Of a stretch of DNA of 64,000 nucleotides, positions 37,382 through 45,029 are shown in pieces (within the stretch, counting starts at the first letter, position 1; each line of letters starts with the position of its first letter). Origin of the DNA: Acidiluteibacter ferrifornacis (GTDB taxonomy: Bacteria; Bacteroidota; Bacteroidia; Flavobacteriales_E; Vicingaceae); contig NZ_WWNE01000006.1 in the NCBI RefSeq assembly GCF_009909615.1, forward strand, positions 124,001-188,000. Reading direction: 5' to 3'. The position numbers and the translations under genes were made by a program. A model generated the notes under the pieces. It had not been told where the DNA came from and did no database searches. It saw only the letters and a program-made list of their open reading frames with translations.

Positions 37382-37396
37382 AACTCTCGGAGGGTT
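37382..37396. repeat. Inverted copy of the 15-bp imperfect palindrome
   Basis: AACTCTCGGAGGGTT is the exact reverse complement of 35113-35127. The two copies bracket about 2.3 kb holding the type B gene, the T9SS remnant and the hairpin-rich element. No transposase lies between them. Confidence 0.65.
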
Positions 37397-37441
37397 AGTA
37401 TTTAATAGTTTACTTGCTTCCCCAGACGTTCATCTTCAAAC

Positions 37442-37476
37442 AAAAAGAGCCTTCCAATAAAATTAGAAGGCTCTTT
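37442..37476 (-). terminator. Rho-independent terminator after the DPP11-like gene
   Basis: An 11-bp perfect stem AAAGAGCCTTC (37444-37454) / GAAGGCTCTTT (37466-37476), with a T run on the minus strand (complement of 37442-37446). It lies 20 bp beyond the stop at 37497. Confidence 0.9.
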
Positions 37477-37496
37477 CAAAAAGTATTTGTATATTT

Positions 37497-39644
37497 TTAT
37501 TTCACCAATTCCATTTCTTCAATTAATCTTGTTGCGCCAGCATATTTGTCTACCACCCATAAAATGTAGCGTGCATCTACAGCTATGTTTCTACACTGAT
37601 CTGGGTCGTACATGATGTCACTCATGGTTCCTTCCCAGTTCCTATCGAAATTCAATCCAATAAGTTCGCCATTGGCATTCAAAACAGGAGAACCTGAATT
37701 TCCACCTGTAGTATGGTTAGAGGCAATAAAACAAACGTGTAATTCTCCATCTTCCGCATAATCACCAAACTCTTTGTTATTGATCAAGTCAATCATATCT
37801 GCAGGCAACACAAAATCCTTATTCGCTGGGTCGTATTTTTCTAAAATACCTGTAGCCGTTGTAAAATAATTATATTTCACAGCATCTCTTGGCTCATAAG
37901 TATCCACTTGCCCGTATGCTAATCGCAATGTAGAATTCGCATCAGGATAATAGGTCCCAGGCAATAATTCTCTCATCCCCTTCACGTAGATTTTACTCCA
38001 TTTGTCGATCTCATCATTTAAGCGGTTGTACTCAGGACTAATCTTGTTCAGGTAGTTGCTCCATAAACTTTCTGCTACTAAAAATGCAGGATCCTTCAAC
38101 AACTTCTTAGCTGCACTTTTATCATAGCTATTCAACAATGCCATTACTTCTTCTTTACTATCAAAAATGGTTTTTTTATACACCATGTCTGTAAATGCAG
38201 TAAAGTTTCCTTTGTATTTTCCATTGATTTGATTGAACACATCAGGCATAAAGCTTTTAGGCGCTTCATTAGCATATTTGTACATCAACTGATTGAACAA
38301 TTCTTTGTCCAATTGTTTATCGTAATCTTTATAAAAACGCTCTACTGTTTTCTTCAATCCATCAATGTGGGCTTGATCAAATGTTTTCCCAGCCGATAAG
38401 TCAGTAATGTCTTTTCTGAATGTTCTGGCTATGGATACAATGTCTAATCCGCGATATGCAATCTCAATAAAGTAATCCCGAGCCAAAGCTAAGTCTTGCA
38501 ATTGATCGTATAGTTTTTTCAACTCAGGCAAAGCCATTTCATATTCTTTATTGTCGCCTTTCATGGCTGCAATTTGAAAAGCTTTCTCTTGTTCTTGTTT
38601 CACTTCTACTGCATTCAATCGATCTAAACCTCTATTCTCTCCTATCCATTTTTTCCAGTAATTACTTACTCTAGCATATTTGGCAGAATACTTAATTCTC
38701 ACCTCATCGCTCTGACGCATATTGCGATCCATAATGTCCAATATAGCTCTTCGAATATCTATCATTGCAGGATTTTCTATGTTTCGAATCTGATCTACCG
38801 CATAAGAAGTCAAATATTGCTGTGTTCTACCTGGGAAACCGTACACCATCGTAAAATCTCCTTTTTGAACGCCTTTAGTAGAAACTTTCAAGGCTCTGGG
38901 TGCTTCATAAGGCACATTATCTTCACTGTATTCAGCAGGCTCATTATCTTTTCCGGCATAAATTCTAAACATGGAGAAATCGCCAGTGTGACGAGGCCAC
39001 ATCCAGTTGTCTTCATCGCCACCAAATTTACCAATGCTTGAAGGAGGTGCTCCTACCAATCGAATATCTTTATATGTTTTGGTGATGTACATATAGTATT
39101 CATTGCCATAAAAAAATGGCTTGATCACTGCATCGTATATCGTTCCATCTGTAGCTTCTTCCCCTATTCTTTTGATGTTCTTTTTGATTTGACGTTCTCT
39201 TTCTTCATCGGTCAATTCTACACCGACACTGTCTAACACTTTTGCTGTTACATCTTCCATTCTTACAATGAAAGTAGCTGTCAAGCCTGGATTTTTCAGT
39301 TCGTCTTTCAATTCTTTGGCCCAATATCCATTAGTTAAGTAATCATTCTCCACTGAAGAATGAAATTGAATTTGACCGTATCCACAGTGGTGATTCGTCA
39401 AAATCAACCCTTGATCGGAGATAATTTCACCAGTACAAAAACCGCCGAATGAAATAACAGCATCTTTTAAACTAGAATTATTTACGTTATAGATGTCTTC
39501 AGCTGAAAGCTTTAAACCCATAGTTTGCATATCACTTTCATTCAAACTTTTTAAGAGGAGTGGCAACCACATGCCCTCTTTGGCTATATTTACGGTATTG
39601 AGCACTAAAAGTGCGGTCAAAAAAGTGGCTAACTTTTTAATCAT
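37497..39644 (-). CDS. S46 family dipeptidyl-peptidase, DPP11-like
   Basis: 715 residues with a signal peptide (MIKKLATFLTALLVLNTVNIA). Catalytic segments: LTNHHCGYGQIQ (His), GGDEDNWMWPRHTGDF (Asp) and TGGNSGSPVL (Ser). Eighteen residues after the Ser the sequence reads FDRNWEG; arginine at this position (Arg673 in Porphyromonas DPP11) gives preference for Asp or Glu at P1. The pair of S46 enzymes here would therefore cover hydrophobic and acidic P1 peptides and act on periplasmic oligopeptides. It is monocistronic with its own terminator. The specificity is inferred from one residue plus family knowledge. Confidence 0.93.
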   Translation of the reverse strand: MIKKLATFLTALLVLNTVNIAKEGMWLPLLLKSLNESDMQTMGLKLSAEDIYNVNNSSLKDAVISFGGFCTGEIISDQGLILTNHHCGYGQIQFHSSVENDYLTNGYWAKELKDELKNPGLTATFIVRMEDVTAKVLDSVGVELTDEERERQIKKNIKRIGEEATDGTIYDAVIKPFFYGNEYYMYITKTYKDIRLVGAPPSSIGKFGGDEDNWMWPRHTGDFSMFRIYAGKDNEPAEYSEDNVPYEAPRALKVSTKGVQKGDFTMVYGFPGRTQQYLTSYAVDQIRNIENPAMIDIRRAILDIMDRNMRQSDEVRIKYSAKYARVSNYWKKWIGENRGLDRLNAVEVKQEQEKAFQIAAMKGDNKEYEMALPELKKLYDQLQDLALARDYFIEIAYRGLDIVSIARTFRKDITDLSAGKTFDQAHIDGLKKTVERFYKDYDKQLDKELFNQLMYKYANEAPKSFMPDVFNQINGKYKGNFTAFTDMVYKKTIFDSKEEVMALLNSYDKSAAKKLLKDPAFLVAESLWSNYLNKISPEYNRLNDEIDKWSKIYVKGMRELLPGTYYPDANSTLRLAYGQVDTYEPRDAVKYNYFTTATGILEKYDPANKDFVLPADMIDLINNKEFGDYAEDGELHVCFIASNHTTGGNSGSPVLNANGELIGLNFDRNWEGTMSDIMYDPDQCRNIAVDARYILWVVDKYAGATRLIEEMELVK

Positions 39645-39765
39645 GCTTAAATTTGTTAAAGATTAGTTCTTGAATTAAACGACTAAAATAGTCATTGCTG
39701 CTAATCTTTGAAAAGAAACTCAAGCAAAAAGCTGCTTTTATAGAAATAATTAGAAAAACAATCAG

Positions 39766-40170
39766 ATGACAGCATCCGAACAAAACATTGAAATCAATCG
39801 ATTACAGAAAGAAATAGAGAAATACATTGCTTTAAAACAAAGCAACATTATTTTTGACTTTCACAACCACAACGACAAAATAGTGCTAGATGTGGTAACC
39901 GTAAATCCTAGACACCACCAATCGTTTTTATTCCACAGCACTGAGGGTTCTACAAAGGTAGAAGCATTAACAAAAATGCTAAACTATATTAAAGAATATA
40001 AAGACAAAGAAAGTTCTTACACCATTCAATGGTCATTAAAAGACAAACAAGAATTGCACACTTCTTATTTTATGGCCAACAACATTATGATGGCAATTGA
40101 GAAGTGCTTCTATGGAAATGACCCTAGCTCAATGGTCATTTTTAGTGTGGTATTGAATCCGATTACATAA
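39766..40170 (+). CDS. Uncharacterised cytoplasmic protein
   Basis: 134 residues, no signal peptide or membrane segment. The N-terminus (NIEINRLQKEIEKYIALKQSN) is helical; the middle contains NPRHHQSFLFHSTEGSTKVEALTK and a region of mixed beta character (YTIQWSLKDKQELHTSYF). I do not recognise a domain. It ends 2 bp before the HFDIDG gene, so the two are probably one operon. Codon use looks like that of its neighbours. Confidence 0.75.
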   Translation: MTASEQNIEINRLQKEIEKYIALKQSNIIFDFHNHNDKIVLDVVTVNPRHHQSFLFHSTEGSTKVEALTKMLNYIKEYKDKESSYTIQWSLKDKQELHTSYFMANNIMMAIEKCFYGNDPSSMVIFSVVLNPIT

Positions 40171-40172
40171 AG

Positions 40173-41222
40173 ATGATTGAAAAAACATTTGTTCCTTTTC
40201 ATGAGATTGGGAACCAAGAAGTCATTATTGTAGATGGTTTACACCCTCGAGGTTTAATCCTTTCACATTGGAAAGGAGGAAATATCCATGCTGAAATTAC
40301 AGATGATACCTCAGGTGGCATTGTGCTAAACGCCATTGAAAAAAATTTTACAGGTATTGACAACCCATTCATTTCTGCCACTCATTTTGACATTGACGGA
40401 TTCGTAGGTGTTTGGGCATTATTTGAGCCTCAACTTGCTATGCAATACAAATCCGTATTGCACCAAATGGCGGTTATAGGAGATTTTAGAGAATTAAACC
40501 TCACCAAGGATGGAGCCGATCATGCCTTAAAGCTGGTTTGCTACATCAATGCTGTAGAGAAAGAGAAATTCTACGTTCCTTTTGGCGAAGCTGATGAAAT
40601 CAAATTGTGTGTGGAGAAGTTTAACTATTTCATTCCAACGTTTAAGGAAGTTTTATTGAATACAGATAGTTATAAAGCCATTTGGGAGAAAGAATACGAT
40701 CAAGCTAAAGCCGATTATTACAAAATTGATTCTGGAGAATATCCAGTCAACAATTATCCTGAGATTGGATTACAATGCATTCATGCCAAAGCACCCATGC
40801 ATTATTATGGATTGTTTTCAAAAAGTGAAGGATCTGACATTGTCATGAGTATTTATCCAGATAATAAATACGAAGTAGAATACAAATACACGACTTGGGT
40901 AGACATTACAAGCCGCCCTACTTTGCCGCGTATTTCATTGAAACCACTTTTAAAACAACTCAACCTCTTGGAAAAAAGTCAATACACTTGGCATGCTGAT
41001 GGAATATCAGACACTGGTCCAATTTTACGATTGGAAAATGATAATTTATCCAAAGCAGAACGATATGCCAATCCTACAGAAAGAGCAATTTATCCTTCGA
41101 GTATTGATTCATATATTTTTGAGCGATTAATCACTGACTTTTTTAAGTTTGCTTACCGCAATATCACTCCAAAGAAAAGTTGGACATGGAAAGAAGTGAG
41201 AGCAATTGATATAGCCATATAA
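40173..41222 (+). CDS. Uncharacterised protein with HFDIDG motif (possibly DUF6687)
   Basis: 349 residues, cytoplasmic. The N-terminal part has VDGLHPRGLILSHWKGG, then TDDTSGGIVLNAIEKN and ISATHFDIDGFVGVWALF (near residue 70). The H-x-D-x-D-G sequence resembles the first metal-binding motif of DHH phosphoesterases, but the later DHH motifs are not obvious. The C-terminal half has SRPTLPRISLKPLL and WHADGISDTGPILRL. I believe this is the family now called DUF6687, with moderate certainty. It is directly downstream of the 134-residue unknown and upstream of an MscS-like channel. Confidence 0.72.
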   Translation: MIEKTFVPFHEIGNQEVIIVDGLHPRGLILSHWKGGNIHAEITDDTSGGIVLNAIEKNFTGIDNPFISATHFDIDGFVGVWALFEPQLAMQYKSVLHQMAVIGDFRELNLTKDGADHALKLVCYINAVEKEKFYVPFGEADEIKLCVEKFNYFIPTFKEVLLNTDSYKAIWEKEYDQAKADYYKIDSGEYPVNNYPEIGLQCIHAKAPMHYYGLFSKSEGSDIVMSIYPDNKYEVEYKYTTWVDITSRPTLPRISLKPLLKQLNLLEKSQYTWHADGISDTGPILRLENDNLSKAERYANPTERAIYPSSIDSYIFERLITDFFKFAYRNITPKKSWTWKEVRAIDIAI

Positions 41223-41296
41223 ATTCTGTCACTAAATATATTGCGGATTCGTTTTTTAATTGAATTAGAAATTAAACTGTTGAAATATCCATCACG

Positions 41297-42412
41297 ATGA
41301 GTCATTTTTTTGAACAATATAAAGACCAAATCTACACTGGAATCATTATTATTCTTTCTGTAGTTATACTGCAAGTTGCTACTAAAATCCTATACAATTG
41401 GCTCATAAAAAAGGAACAAAAAAGATTTCCTGGGGAAGATCCCAACACCCTCACTCTAGTTAAAAGGATTTTGAATGCGCTATGGATAGTACTGGGTATC
41501 ATCGCATTTAGTTTTTTATTTGCCGAGCGAGATAAGTATGATGTTTTAATGGACAACTTTAAGTTAGTGCTATACTTGGGCTTCCTCGCTATAGCTACTA
41601 TCGTTGTGGCTGCGACCACCAACATGTGGTTTAAACGAAGTATCCAACGAAAGATAATTGCCGGAGAAGACCCGACAAGTTATAAATTTCTAAGGTATGT
41701 AGTAGTGTTTAGCATCTACTTTATAGGTGCTCTTTTCGGATTATTAGCATTCCCTTCATTAAGAGGAGTAGCTCAAACGGCCTTAGGAGGAGCCGGAGTT
41801 GTTGCGATTATTGCGGGTGTAGCATCTCAAGAAGCATTGGCCAACTTAGTAGGTGGAATTTTCATCATCTCTTTCAAGCCATTCAGAATAGGAGACATTA
41901 TAAAAGTAACGGACACCATGGTAGGAACGGTTACTGACATTACCCTAAGGCATACGGTGATTAGAAATTTTGAAAATAAAATGATAGTTATTCCTAACGC
42001 AATGATTAATAAAGAGAAGCTAATCAACTATGATTTAGGAGAATCTAAATGTTGCGAACGGATAGAAATTGGTATTTCCTATGATAGCGATATTGATTTA
42101 GCCAAAAAAATAATGCAGGAAGAATGTGAAAACCATCCATCCATATTGGATAACCGAACCGAGGTAGAAAAAGAACAGCAATTGCCAATTGTAAAAACTG
42201 CTGTCATCAGTCTTGCAGACTCCGCAGTAGTCATTCGAGCATGGGCTTGGAGCAGCGACTTTTCTACTGCTTTTGAACTTCGAAACAGTGTTTTGGAAAG
42301 CATTAAGAAGCGCTTTGATAAAGAAGGAATAGAGATCCCTTTCCCTCACCGCACCATAGTTATGAAAAAGGAAAAATTAAGTGCAATAGAAAATGTAAAA
42401 TCAAACCATTAA
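41297..42412 (+). CDS. MscS family mechanosensitive channel
   Basis: 371 residues. Three to four membrane helices occupy residues 10-165; the pore helix region contains GVAQTALGGAGVVAIIAGVASQEALANLVGG, followed by the conserved beta domain start FKPFRIGDIIKVTDTMVGTVTDI and IVIPNAMINKEKLINY. The C-terminal alpha/beta domain ends with GIEIPFPHRTIVM. It releases solutes during hypo-osmotic shock. The ATG at 41297 lies 74 bp after the upstream gene; the serine-peptidase gene begins 25 bp downstream. Confidence 0.93.
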   Translation: MSHFFEQYKDQIYTGIIIILSVVILQVATKILYNWLIKKEQKRFPGEDPNTLTLVKRILNALWIVLGIIAFSFLFAERDKYDVLMDNFKLVLYLGFLAIATIVVAATTNMWFKRSIQRKIIAGEDPTSYKFLRYVVVFSIYFIGALFGLLAFPSLRGVAQTALGGAGVVAIIAGVASQEALANLVGGIFIISFKPFRIGDIIKVTDTMVGTVTDITLRHTVIRNFENKMIVIPNAMINKEKLINYDLGESKCCERIEIGISYDSDIDLAKKIMQEECENHPSILDNRTEVEKEQQLPIVKTAVISLADSAVVIRAWAWSSDFSTAFELRNSVLESIKKRFDKEGIEIPFPHRTIVMKKEKLSAIENVKSNH

Positions 42413-42437
42413 TTTAAGTTTATTTTTAGCTCTCAAA

Positions 42438-43733
42438 ATGAATGCACAAATGAAAAATATAGCCATAGCATGTTTATTATTATTGTCAGCCACATTAACG
42501 GCGCAAGATTTTAATATAGAAGAACAGCTGTATAACTTACCAGATGTTATTTTCAAAAAGATAAATACTCCTCTTGGGTATGAGGCGGCTTATGAGCTAA
42601 GAATAAAACAGCAAATTGATCACCAAGACCCTAAGAAAGGGTACTTCTATCAACGCGCCTATCTTAGTCACAGAGGGTTTAACCGACCAACCACAATGGT
42701 AACTCAAGGGTACACTAGCAACAGCAACCGAATCTCAGAAGTAGCCGAATTAATAAAGTCCAATCAAATTGATGTTGAGCACCGTTTCTTTGGAGAAAGT
42801 GTTCCAGATTCAATAGAATATCAATATTTAACACTGGAGCAAGCTACTGCTGATTTACACCACATCAATGAGATATTTAGAAAAATTTACCCGAACAAAT
42901 GGGTGAGCACAGGAATCAGTAAAGGTGGGCAAACCTCCATTTTCTACCGTTACTTTTACCCTGAAGATGTGGATGTAAGTATTCCTTATGTCGCTCCTTT
43001 AAACGCAAGTTTGGAAGATGAGCGCATCTATACTTTTTTGGACACTGTTGGAACTAATGAATGTAGAGCCAAAATAAAAGCACTACAAACCAGATTACTG
43101 AAAGAAAGAGAATCAGTTTTACCTCTTTTACGCTGGTATTCATATGGAGCTCAATTGCATTTCAACTATCTGACTTTCGAAGAAGCTTTTGAGTATGCAG
43201 TATTGGAATATTCCTTTAGCTTTTGGCAATGGGGAAATGATTGCAATGATATACCGAGTAAGAATGCTTCATTAGAAGAAGTACTCTACCATTTTGTTAC
43301 TGTTTCGGGAGTTGATTTTTTCGCAGATCAAAGTATGGAAGATTTTGCTTCACATTACTACCAAGCAGGGAGCCAAATGGGGTACTATGGCTACAATATC
43401 AGTGATTTTAAACCCCTTTTAAAAGCTTTACCAACGGACAAAAACCCATCTGCAGTGTTTATGCCTAATAAAATGAAAGTACCTTTTAACAACTCCACGC
43501 CTAAAAAAGCCGCTGAATGGGCTAAAAAGCATGGTAATAAAATGATTTACATTAATGGAAACTCTGACACATGGTCAGCAACAGCCATTCGACCCAATGA
43601 CAATGTGGATGCGATTTGGTTTTTTCTAGATGGAAAAGACCATAGAGATGCACGAATAAAAAACATGAATAATAGCGAAAGGGTTAAATTAGTCAACAAC
43701 TTGGAACGATGGTTGGATATGGAGATTGAGTAA
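42438..43733 (+). CDS. Exported S28/S37-type serine aminopeptidase
   Basis: 431 residues with a signal peptide (MKNIAIACLLLLSATLTAQ; the ATG at 42450 is an alternative start). An alpha/beta-hydrolase core has VEHRFFGESVPDS, the nucleophile elbow GISKGGQTSIFYRYFYP (Ser near residue 157), and a late GNSDTWSATAI with Asp and DGKDHRDAR with His. The EHRFFG and elbow motifs match the related S28 and S37 families of tripeptidyl/prolyl aminopeptidases; I cannot decide between them. It fits the peptide-scavenging theme of the S8 and S46 enzymes. Confidence 0.83.
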   Translation: MNAQMKNIAIACLLLLSATLTAQDFNIEEQLYNLPDVIFKKINTPLGYEAAYELRIKQQIDHQDPKKGYFYQRAYLSHRGFNRPTTMVTQGYTSNSNRISEVAELIKSNQIDVEHRFFGESVPDSIEYQYLTLEQATADLHHINEIFRKIYPNKWVSTGISKGGQTSIFYRYFYPEDVDVSIPYVAPLNASLEDERIYTFLDTVGTNECRAKIKALQTRLLKERESVLPLLRWYSYGAQLHFNYLTFEEAFEYAVLEYSFSFWQWGNDCNDIPSKNASLEEVLYHFVTVSGVDFFADQSMEDFASHYYQAGSQMGYYGYNISDFKPLLKALPTDKNPSAVFMPNKMKVPFNNSTPKKAAEWAKKHGNKMIYINGNSDTWSATAIRPNDNVDAIWFFLDGKDHRDARIKNMNNSERVKLVNNLERWLDMEIE

Positions 43734-43741
43734 ATCTAATC

Positions 43742-43776
43742 TATACTTTGAAACAAAAAACGTTTCAAACTGTATA
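43742..43776. other. Intergenic hairpin
   Basis: TTTGAAAC (43747-43754) / GTTTCAAA (43762-43769), extended by TATAC (43742-43746) / GTATA (43772-43776) with a two-base bulge. There is no T tract, so it is a weak terminator at best. It lies between the serine peptidase stop and the DUF2254 gene. Confidence 0.5.
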
Positions 43777-43795
43777 AAATCTAAACCAGCTCAAA

Positions 43796-45004
43796 ATGAT
43801 GGATGCAATAAAAAATTGGCTACAAAATAGTTATCAGATCGTAATCCATAGTATCGCTTTTTATCCAGTTTTAATAGGGTTCTTATTTCTAGCGATTTCT
43901 ATCGGAATGATTTCATTCGATTATTCCGCTGTAGGTAAAGATTTAAAATCAACTTATGAGTTTTTAAGTATTAAGGACGCTGAGACGGCGAGAAGTATTT
44001 TGTCGGCCATAGCAGGAGGAATAATTTCCCTAACTGTATTTAGTTTCTCTATGGTAATGATTGTTTTGAATCAAGCAGCATCTAGTCTAAGCAATAGGGT
44101 GTTGGATAATTTAATAGGCAACCGACAACAACAGTATATTTTAGGGATTTATATTGGAACTATCGTCTATGCATTCTTTATTCTGACCGCCATTAGAGAT
44201 GCGGAAAATTCACTCAGTATTCCGTCTATCAGTACCTACTTTGCTATTCTACTGACCGTTTTTGACATTTTCCTTTTCATCTATTTCTTGCATTACATTA
44301 CCCAATCTGTCAAGTTTGATGTGATTGTTTCTAGGATTTATCAGGAAACTAAAAATTCAATTATTAAAAATAGTGTAGAAAAGAAAGAAAATGTGACCTT
44401 TCAAATGCCTGATGAAAAATTTGAGATAAAAGCACTTCAAAGCGGTGTTTTTGAAGGATTCAACATCACCAAGATCCGCAAATTCTGCAAAGAAAATGAC
44501 CTAATGATTGAAAGCATTCATTTAAAAGGTTCATTTGTGCTTACTGGCACTCCAATCATTTACACTTCAAAACCTTTAAGCGACAGCCAAATAAAACAGC
44601 TACATGATTATATCTTCTTGGTGAATCGCGAATCCATTGAAGAAAATTTTACCTTTGGAATTCGTCAACTACGAGAAATTGCTGTTAAAGCATTAAGCCC
44701 TGGAATCAATGACCCTGGCACAGCCAATGAAAGTTTAAAAGCTATTTTTCAATTGTTCGATCTTTATTTAGAATCAGAACTTCATTTTTTGATTGTTGAC
44801 GACCTAAACAACCCAATTGTCCGATTACGCCCGATAGAGATCGAACAATTATTTAATGAAAACATTTTGACCATTTGGGATTATGGGAAGTCTGATCGCA
44901 GTATACAGTATCAATTAAATGTTTTGATAACTCAACTACAGCGGAAGTACCCAAAATTAGTTTTCGAGCAGTTTTTAATAGCAATGAAAAAAGTGAATCA
45001 CTAA
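43796..45004 (+). CDS. DUF2254 family membrane protein
   Basis: 402 residues with four membrane helices in the first 180 residues. GGIISLTVFSFSMVMIVLNQAASSLSNRVL and the C-terminal REIAVKALSPGINDPGTA are DUF2254 signatures. Function unknown; some databases compare it with transport or lipid-related membrane proteins without experimental proof. It is 25 bp upstream of uvrB on the same strand, so it may share its transcript. Confidence 0.92.
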   Translation: MMDAIKNWLQNSYQIVIHSIAFYPVLIGFLFLAISIGMISFDYSAVGKDLKSTYEFLSIKDAETARSILSAIAGGIISLTVFSFSMVMIVLNQAASSLSNRVLDNLIGNRQQQYILGIYIGTIVYAFFILTAIRDAENSLSIPSISTYFAILLTVFDIFLFIYFLHYITQSVKFDVIVSRIYQETKNSIIKNSVEKKENVTFQMPDEKFEIKALQSGVFEGFNITKIRKFCKENDLMIESIHLKGSFVLTGTPIIYTSKPLSDSQIKQLHDYIFLVNRESIEENFTFGIRQLREIAVKALSPGINDPGTANESLKAIFQLFDLYLESELHFLIVDDLNNPIVRLRPIEIEQLFNENILTIWDYGKSDRSIQYQLNVLITQLQRKYPKLVFEQFLIAMKKVNH

Positions 45005-45029
45005 TTTTTATAGATTCAGAAACAACAGT

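Noticed and set aside
35113-37396. A complete insertion sequence or transposon
   Set aside because: Inverted 15-mers are present, but there is no transposase and no visible target-site duplication.
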